A DNA stretch of 64,000 bases from a virus. The stretch is from positions 29,665-93,664 of the IMG/VR virus record IMGVR_UViG_3300034140_000002; one strand, written 5' to 3'. Positions 61,036-64,000 of this stretch are shown piece by piece. The position numbers and the translations under genes were made by a program. How positions within the stretch are numbered: the first letter of the stretch is position 1; every line of letters begins with the position of its first letter. The notes under the pieces are model-generated. The model worked only from the letters and a program-made list of their open reading frames with translations, was not told the DNA's origin and did not search any database.

Positions 61036-61294
61036 AAATATTTGTAATACATACAGGGTGGCGAACGTCACTCTTAAAAGCAACACGCATGTTTTCGCCC
61101 ATGTGGTATGTCACCACTAGCAGCAGTTCGGCTGTCCCCTCGTCCACTACCTCAGCCACTACCGCGCCGTAATCGTTGTTTGTCATGTGCCTGCACACAT
61201 TCGGCAAGGCTTCGTCTCGGCGCGAGGAGCGGTTAATTTTTACTATAGGGCGTGCTTTGCCGGGGCCGTAATATGTTGTTATGATGGTGCGCAT
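61034..61294 (-). CDS. Hypothetical protein (86 aa)
   Basis: The product is beta-rich (MRTIITTYYGPGKARPIVKINRSSRR, YGAVVAEVVDEGTAELLLVVTYHMG). Its stop codon lies at the edge of the next promoter box. Function is unknown. Confidence 0.6.
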   Translation of the reverse strand: MRTIITTYYGPGKARPIVKINRSSRRDEALPNVCRHMTNNDYGAVVAEVVDEGTAELLLVVTYHMGENMRVAFKSDVRHPVCITNI

Positions 61295-61301
61295 AGGTGC
61301 C

Positions 61302-61562
61302 TTAAATAAATTTGTCAGTTAAGTCTAAATTAACCCAAGCAACCCGGCCTGTTACATCTAAGCCCATACTGTAGTCAATCCAATAGTCATAGTCTGTGTC
61401 TGATAACACTTTGTTGCAAAGCTTGTTTAGTGCCGGTTCGTTCACTTTTTCACTAATGAAGTAGCGCCCTGTATGATGTACCAGATAGTAGCCAATGCGC
61501 GAATGGTTTTGTTCTGCCTCTTCGTTACGTTGCTTGCGAATAGTGTTGAGTACTTTAGACAT
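61302..61562 (-). CDS. Hypothetical protein (86 aa)
   Basis: The product (MSKVLNTIRKQRNEEAEQNHSRIGYYLVHHTGRYFISEKVNEPAL) has a basic helix at the start and an alpha/beta remainder. It is the first gene behind the promoter at 61599-61626. Confidence 0.6.
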   Translation of the reverse strand: MSKVLNTIRKQRNEEAEQNHSRIGYYLVHHTGRYFISEKVNEPALNKLCNKVLSDTDYDYWIDYSMGLDVTGRVAWVNLDLTDKFI

Positions 61563-61598
61563 GGCTTACTCCGGTTGAATTGCTGTTTCGATGTGATG

Positions 61599-61626
61599 AT
61601 TCTACACCGTCGCAAGCTGAAAGCAA
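61599..61626 (-). promoter_or_regulatory. Early promoter, TTGCTT type
   Basis: TTGCTT (61621-61626) and TAGAAT (61599-61604) are 16 bases apart on the minus strand. TAGCTTGCTTTCAGCTTG resembles the start of the repeated promoters at 62294 and 62979. Only a half box (TAGCT) is present. Confidence 0.5.
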
Positions 61627-61780
61627 GCTATTTTGTAATTTATTTTGTGTGGTAACGAAGCAACAGAGATTAAAATGGTTGTTGCAATGTGTTTGTGAAG
61701 GTACTAATATAGTTACATAGCGCGCTCAGTGGAGGCGGCTCTAAGTGGGGGGTGGGTGATTGGTTTTATGACACCATAAA

Positions 61781-61802
61781 AGAAAAAGCGCCCGAAGGCG
61801 CT
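61781..61802 (-). terminator. Rho-independent terminator
   Basis: AGCGCC (61797-61802 on the minus strand) pairs perfectly with GGCGCT (61787-61792) across TTCG and is followed by a run TTTTTCTTTT. It directly follows the stop of the gene at 61803. Confidence 0.9.
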
Positions 61803-62060
61803 CTATCTGGCACGATTAGCTAAACTGCTATTTGCACGGTCTGTATAGTATTGCGTAACACAATCCACATTACCCGGTAGAATGTAAACATCGTACCCTA
61901 AGCAATTTATAATCATCCTGTGCTTACCTTTGCACATATCAATATTGCCGTTTGGAAGTGTTGCAAGAATCTCGTAACCATCCCTCAAACGACACTCAAC
62001 AACAATTTGCTGAGTGCCTGTAAGGAATCCCGGCTTGCTTGCGGGATCGTTGGTTGTCAT
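61803..62060 (-). CDS. Hypothetical protein (85 aa)
   Basis: The product (TNDPASKPGFLTGTQQIVVECRLRDGYEILATLPNGNIDMCKG) is beta-rich with three Cys. It shares one base with the upstream gene and ends at a strong terminator. Function is unknown. Confidence 0.65.
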   Translation of the reverse strand: MTTNDPASKPGFLTGTQQIVVECRLRDGYEILATLPNGNIDMCKGKHRMIINCLGYDVYILPGNVDCVTQYYTDRANSSLANRAR

Positions 62061-62251
62061 TAGTAAGCTTTCAAGAATTTATTCAGTTCGTTGTAATCCA
62101 TTGCGCGCACTTCAATTTTGATTAACAAACGTTGCTCTTTATCCGTCACAGCAGAAAGTTTGATAGCCTTCACTTGTTCGCGCATGGCGTTTGCATCTTT
62201 TACCATCCAGTTGCAATCCATTTTTACGCGGCTGATATTTTGAACGTTCAT
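62060..62251 (-). CDS. Hypothetical protein (63 aa)
   Basis: It is the first gene behind the promoter at 62294-62322. The product (MNVQNISRVKMDCNWMVKDANAMREQVKAIKLSAVTD) is basic and unassigned. Confidence 0.6.
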   Translation of the reverse strand: MNVQNISRVKMDCNWMVKDANAMREQVKAIKLSAVTDKEQRLLIKIEVRAMDYNELNKFLKAY

Positions 62252-62293
62252 GATTTTTTCCTTTGTGTGGTTAGTTGCTGCTGGTATGACTTC

Positions 62294-62322
62294 ACTATAG
62301 CAAACCTAAAACCTGAAAGCAA
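62294..62322 (-). promoter_or_regulatory. Early promoter, copy 1 of a 33-bp repeated promoter
   Basis: TTGCTT (62317-62322) and TATAGT (62294-62299) are 17 bases apart on the minus strand. The 33 bases from 62294 to 62326 are identical to 62979-63011. Confidence 0.75.
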
Positions 62323-62346
62323 GCTACTTCTACAAATTATTTTGTA

Positions 62347-62622
62347 ACCTGCAATAATTTGCAACCCTCATAGCAAGTCTCTTTACCTGTTGTCATGAGG
62401 GATACTATAGGGCCATACAGACCCTTAAAAATTTTTTTACCTTCTTAGTAATGCCCCGTATAGTAAAATTTTTAGGAATTTTTTCGCGTAAATTAAAAAA
62501 TTAAGGGATTTTTTGTTGAAATAATTTTTCAAAAGCTGAAAATTTTTATGCCGCCGAATTTTTTCACCCTCAAAACAAAAACGGACATGAAATTTTCACA
62601 GGGGCGGGTTTTCATATCCTTG
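62347..62622. other. AT-rich non-coding stretch
   Basis: No convincing gene is present. It contains a 7-bp inverted repeat CCCTCAT...ATGAGGG around 62366-62403 and a long run of A- and T-tracts from 62430 to 62580. It lies just upstream of the promoter at 62294. Confidence 0.5.
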
Positions 62623-62793
62623 CTATGCGGGCACCACAGCATACCGAATAGCACCAAACGCATTATCAAGCTTGTCAGCAGCGCGAGAGGCGCTAGCACG
62701 CGTCTTGTATACAGTGCGAGTGGCATACTCTCCTGTACGGTTGTCAATAACTCTGTAGGAGACGGCAGGCTTAGCGAGGTTGATTGTGTTCAT
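62623..62793 (-). CDS. Conserved small phage protein (56 aa)
   Basis: The frame MNTINLAKPAVSYRVIDNRTGEYATRTVYKTRASASRAADKLDN... matches a pattern I recognise in many phages (Y-R-V-I-D-x-R-T-G ... Y-K-T-R-x-x-A-x-x-x-A-D-K-L-D-N). Function is unknown. It lies antisense to a longer but implausible frame. Confidence 0.65.
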   Translation of the reverse strand: MNTINLAKPAVSYRVIDNRTGEYATRTVYKTRASASRAADKLDNAFGAIRYAVVPA

Positions 62794-62795
62794 GA

Positions 62796-62933
62796 TTATT
62801 TGCCCTCAAGGGTTGAAAAATATTTGTTCCTAGCACGGTCAAACTCTACACTATTCGCGCCGTACTTCCTCATTGCGCGCAGCATAGCTTTCTGAAGCTT
62901 TATCACCAGCTTGGCACGCTCTGCATCTGTCAT
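62796..62933 (-). CDS. Hypothetical helical peptide (45 aa)
   Basis: The ATG at 62933 follows GGAG by eight bases. The product (MTDAERAKLVIKLQKAMLRAMRKYGANSVEFDRARNKY) is a basic helical peptide behind the promoter at 62979-63007. Confidence 0.6.
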   Translation of the reverse strand: MTDAERAKLVIKLQKAMLRAMRKYGANSVEFDRARNKYFSTLEGK

Positions 62934-62978
62934 GTTGTTTGCTCCGGTAAGTTTCAATGTGTGTGTTCGACAGAACAA

Positions 62979-63007
62979 ACTATAGCAAACCTAAAACCTG
63001 AAAGCAA
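62979..63007 (-). promoter_or_regulatory. Early promoter, copy 2 of a 33-bp repeated promoter
   Basis: TTGCTT (63002-63007) and TATAGT (62979-62984) are 17 bases apart on the minus strand. The 33 bases 62979-63011 repeat 62294-62326 exactly. Confidence 0.75.
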
Positions 63008-63200
63008 GCTAATTTGAAAATAAATTTATCCGAGCTACGCGCAAGCTAACTTTCGTAGGTAAGCTTCATTCCATCGGATCAGAACAGCACTGCTAGACAT
63101 AAGGAACACTATGTTCCCGCCTCGGATGTCTCCAAAGCGTTGCAGGAATGAGACGAAAACAATCTATTTTCGATATTTTGAAGATTTTTTCAGAATTCGC

Positions 63201-63229
63201 TTGACTCGTCGCGGAAAGCATGCGATACT
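63201..63229 (+). promoter_or_regulatory. Plus-strand promoter inside the minus-strand arm
   Basis: TTGACT (63201-63206) and GATACT (63224-63229) are 17 bases apart. A terminator follows about 100 bases downstream on the same strand. Confidence 0.6.
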
Positions 63230-63235
63230 AGGTCC

Positions 63236-63332
63236 ATCAGTGACCCGAGGCCGATTGATTAATCGAACGCTGCCCGAACGGTTTTTCGATGCATCCGGAG
63301 CAACATTCCACCCTCGCGGGGGAGGGGTTTTT
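63236..63332 (+). ncRNA. Candidate small RNA (about 97 nt)
   Basis: The segment is bracketed by a promoter (63201-63229) and a terminator (63309-63332) on the plus strand. All genes within several kilobases are on the minus strand. It can form CGATT-GATT-AATCG near 63261-63274 and the terminator stem. No credible gene is present on either strand from 63012 to 63412. Confidence 0.45.
63309..63332 (+). terminator. Plus-strand rho-independent terminator
   Basis: CCCTC (63311-63315) pairs with GAGGG (63322-63326) across a GC-rich loop and is followed by TTTTT (63328-63332). Confidence 0.65.
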
Positions 63333-63412
63333 ACTATAAAGCGAGCCAAATTTTCGAGGACAATTTGAAATTATTTGGCTTTCAAACCTAAGGTGAAATC
63401 TGAGAATTACCT

Positions 63413-63670
63413 CTAGCAAAATTCCTTAAGATACTCTTTACGATATTTTAGGCGAGTCATGGTCAACCAAACATCTGTGGAAAACAATTCGCAGTGAGTG
63501 CACATCCGCACTCCTTTGAACCATCCTGAATAATAGCCTTCACGCTTATTACGACTTGGCGTCACCTTCGGCAGCAACTCCAGACCAAAAGACTTAGCCA
63601 ACATGCGCATTTCGTCATTAGAATATGCGTTGATACGGGCCATACATTCTTTCACCATCTGATCGTTCAT
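63413..63670 (-). CDS. Hypothetical protein (85 aa)
   Basis: The product has a helical start (MNDQMVKECMARINAYSNDEMRMLAKSFGLELLPK) and a basic middle with CTHC (MCTHCELF), a possible half zinc knuckle. It shares one base with the upstream gene. Confidence 0.65.
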   Translation of the reverse strand: MNDQMVKECMARINAYSNDEMRMLAKSFGLELLPKVTPSRNKREGYYSGWFKGVRMCTHCELFSTDVWLTMTRLKYRKEYLKEFC

Positions 63671-63861
63671 CAGTAATCCTCATCAGGTTCATCACGCTCT
63701 AGAAAATCATTCTCATAAAGCCGTTCTTGGAAATCGTCATAGTCCTCACCTTCGTTAATCTCATTGCCACAGGCATACCAACCTTTGTAGAAGGCATCAC
63801 GCATAGATTCTGGCAAGCCTGCCGAGGCAAAGCGTTGTTCTTTAGTTCGATGACTTTTCAT
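63670..63861 (-). CDS. Hypothetical acidic protein (63 aa)
   Basis: The product (FASAGLPESMRDAFYKGWYACGNEINEGEDYDDFQERLYEND) has an F-Y-x-G-W segment faintly like the RMF-like group and a very acidic tail. It overlaps the upstream gene by 4 bases. Confidence 0.6.
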   Translation of the reverse strand: MKSHRTKEQRFASAGLPESMRDAFYKGWYACGNEINEGEDYDDFQERLYENDFLERDEPDEDY

Positions 63862-64000
63862 TCCTCTACCTCTCGCACAAAAAACTCATCCGTATTCATG
63901 TTACGGAGGAGGCCACGCAGGACAAGCTCAGCTTGCTTCTCGGATTTGTTCTCTACAGATATGCGTGACACAACTTCACTAGAGGACATTTCAACTACTT
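63858..64000 (-). CDS. Hypothetical protein, may continue past the window edge
   Basis: The frame is open from the right edge to the TGA at 63858-63860. An ATG at 63989 would give 43 aa (MSSSEVVSRISVENKSEKQAELVLRGLLRNMNTDEFFVREVEE), but no clear ribosome site is visible and the frame also continues outward. Function is unknown. Confidence 0.5.
   Translation of the reverse strand, partial: VVEMSSSEVVSRISVENKSEKQAELVLRGLLRNMNTDEFFVREVEE

Noticed and set aside
61682-61715. Plus-strand TTGCAA-N17-TAATAT promoter
   Set aside because: No plus-strand gene or terminator-bounded RNA follows, and the hexamers are weak.
62405-62412. CTATAGGG, reminiscent of a T7-type promoter end
   Set aside because: Only the last eight bases match, and no single-subunit RNA polymerase gene is visible in the window.
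62529-62895. Two longer frames (minus 62529-62747 and plus 62548-62895)
   Set aside because: Both overlap the better supported 56-aa gene at 62623-62793, which has a recognised conserved pattern and fits the spacing of its neighbours.
63164-63368. Frames on both strands in the gap 63.1-63.4 kb
   Set aside because: No ribosome sites and Pro/Arg-rich composition. The stretch is better explained by a plus-strand promoter and terminator.

Overview
The window is a contiguous piece of a lytic, long-tailed double-stranded DNA phage (siphovirus morphotype). The host is a Gram-negative bacterium, probably a proteobacterium: the phage carries an Rz/Rz1 spanin pair, several lipobox lipoproteins, a zinc L-alanyl-D-glutamate-type endolysin, E. 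coli-type sigma70 promoters and four perfect DnaA boxes. There is no integrase or repressor module. Genes are cut by both window edges, so the genome is larger than 64 kb. The tape measure protein of 1789 residues predicts a tail of roughly 270 nm.

Layout. (1) 1-6.56 kb, plus strand: nucleotide metabolism (metallophosphoesterase end, MazG-like pyrophosphohydrolase, NrdB, NrdA without an ATP cone) and small genes. (2) 6.57-37.74 kb, minus strand: the late module read from right to left. It holds terminase large subunit, portal, S49 head protease, scaffold, decoration protein, major capsid, connectors, a carbohydrate-active insert (809-aa alpha-helical putative polysaccharide enzyme, esterase, beta-helix and repeat proteins), tail terminator, tail tube, G/GT chaperones with a GGGAAAC -1 frameshift site, tape measure, tail tip, receptor-binding proteins, and the lysis cassette (endolysin, holin, Rz, Rz1). 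(3) 37.8-39.3 kb, minus strand: seven tRNAs (Trp, Met, Asn, Thr, Leu-UAA, Leu-UAG, Pro) separated by spacers that each fold into a closed hairpin or multi-arm RNA. (4) 39.3-45.1 kb: divergent promoters serve a small-terminase-like gene (minus) and a plus-strand operon with PhoH, an HNH endonuclease, a ClpP-like protease, a macro-domain protein, a SLOG-like protein and a DnaJ-type zinc protein. (5) 45.1-46.9 kb: a serine recombinase and a 1.1 kb non-coding region with 11-bp iterons, AT-rich DNA and DnaA boxes, a candidate replication origin on which the plus and minus operons converge. (6) 46.9-64 kb, minus strand: about 55 very small tightly overlapping early genes, mostly unknown, with a GIY-YIG endonuclease, lipoproteins, a transglutaminase-like peptidase, four RMF-like mini-proteins and two isolated tRNA-like RNAs.

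Regulation is the most striking aspect. At least ten minus-strand promoters in the early arm carry a palindromic box of the form AGCTTA-N3-TAAGCT, or a variant, abutting the -35 hexamer. Two promoters of the structural module (portal and neck/tail) instead carry a GCAC-N4-GTGC inverted repeat in the spacer next to the -10. This suggests host RNA polymerase use with two separate DNA-binding regulators. Four free-standing homing endonucleases of three types have invaded gene boundaries; one has its ribosome binding site inside a 10-bp RNA hairpin. All calls come from reading the sequence; no database search was run.
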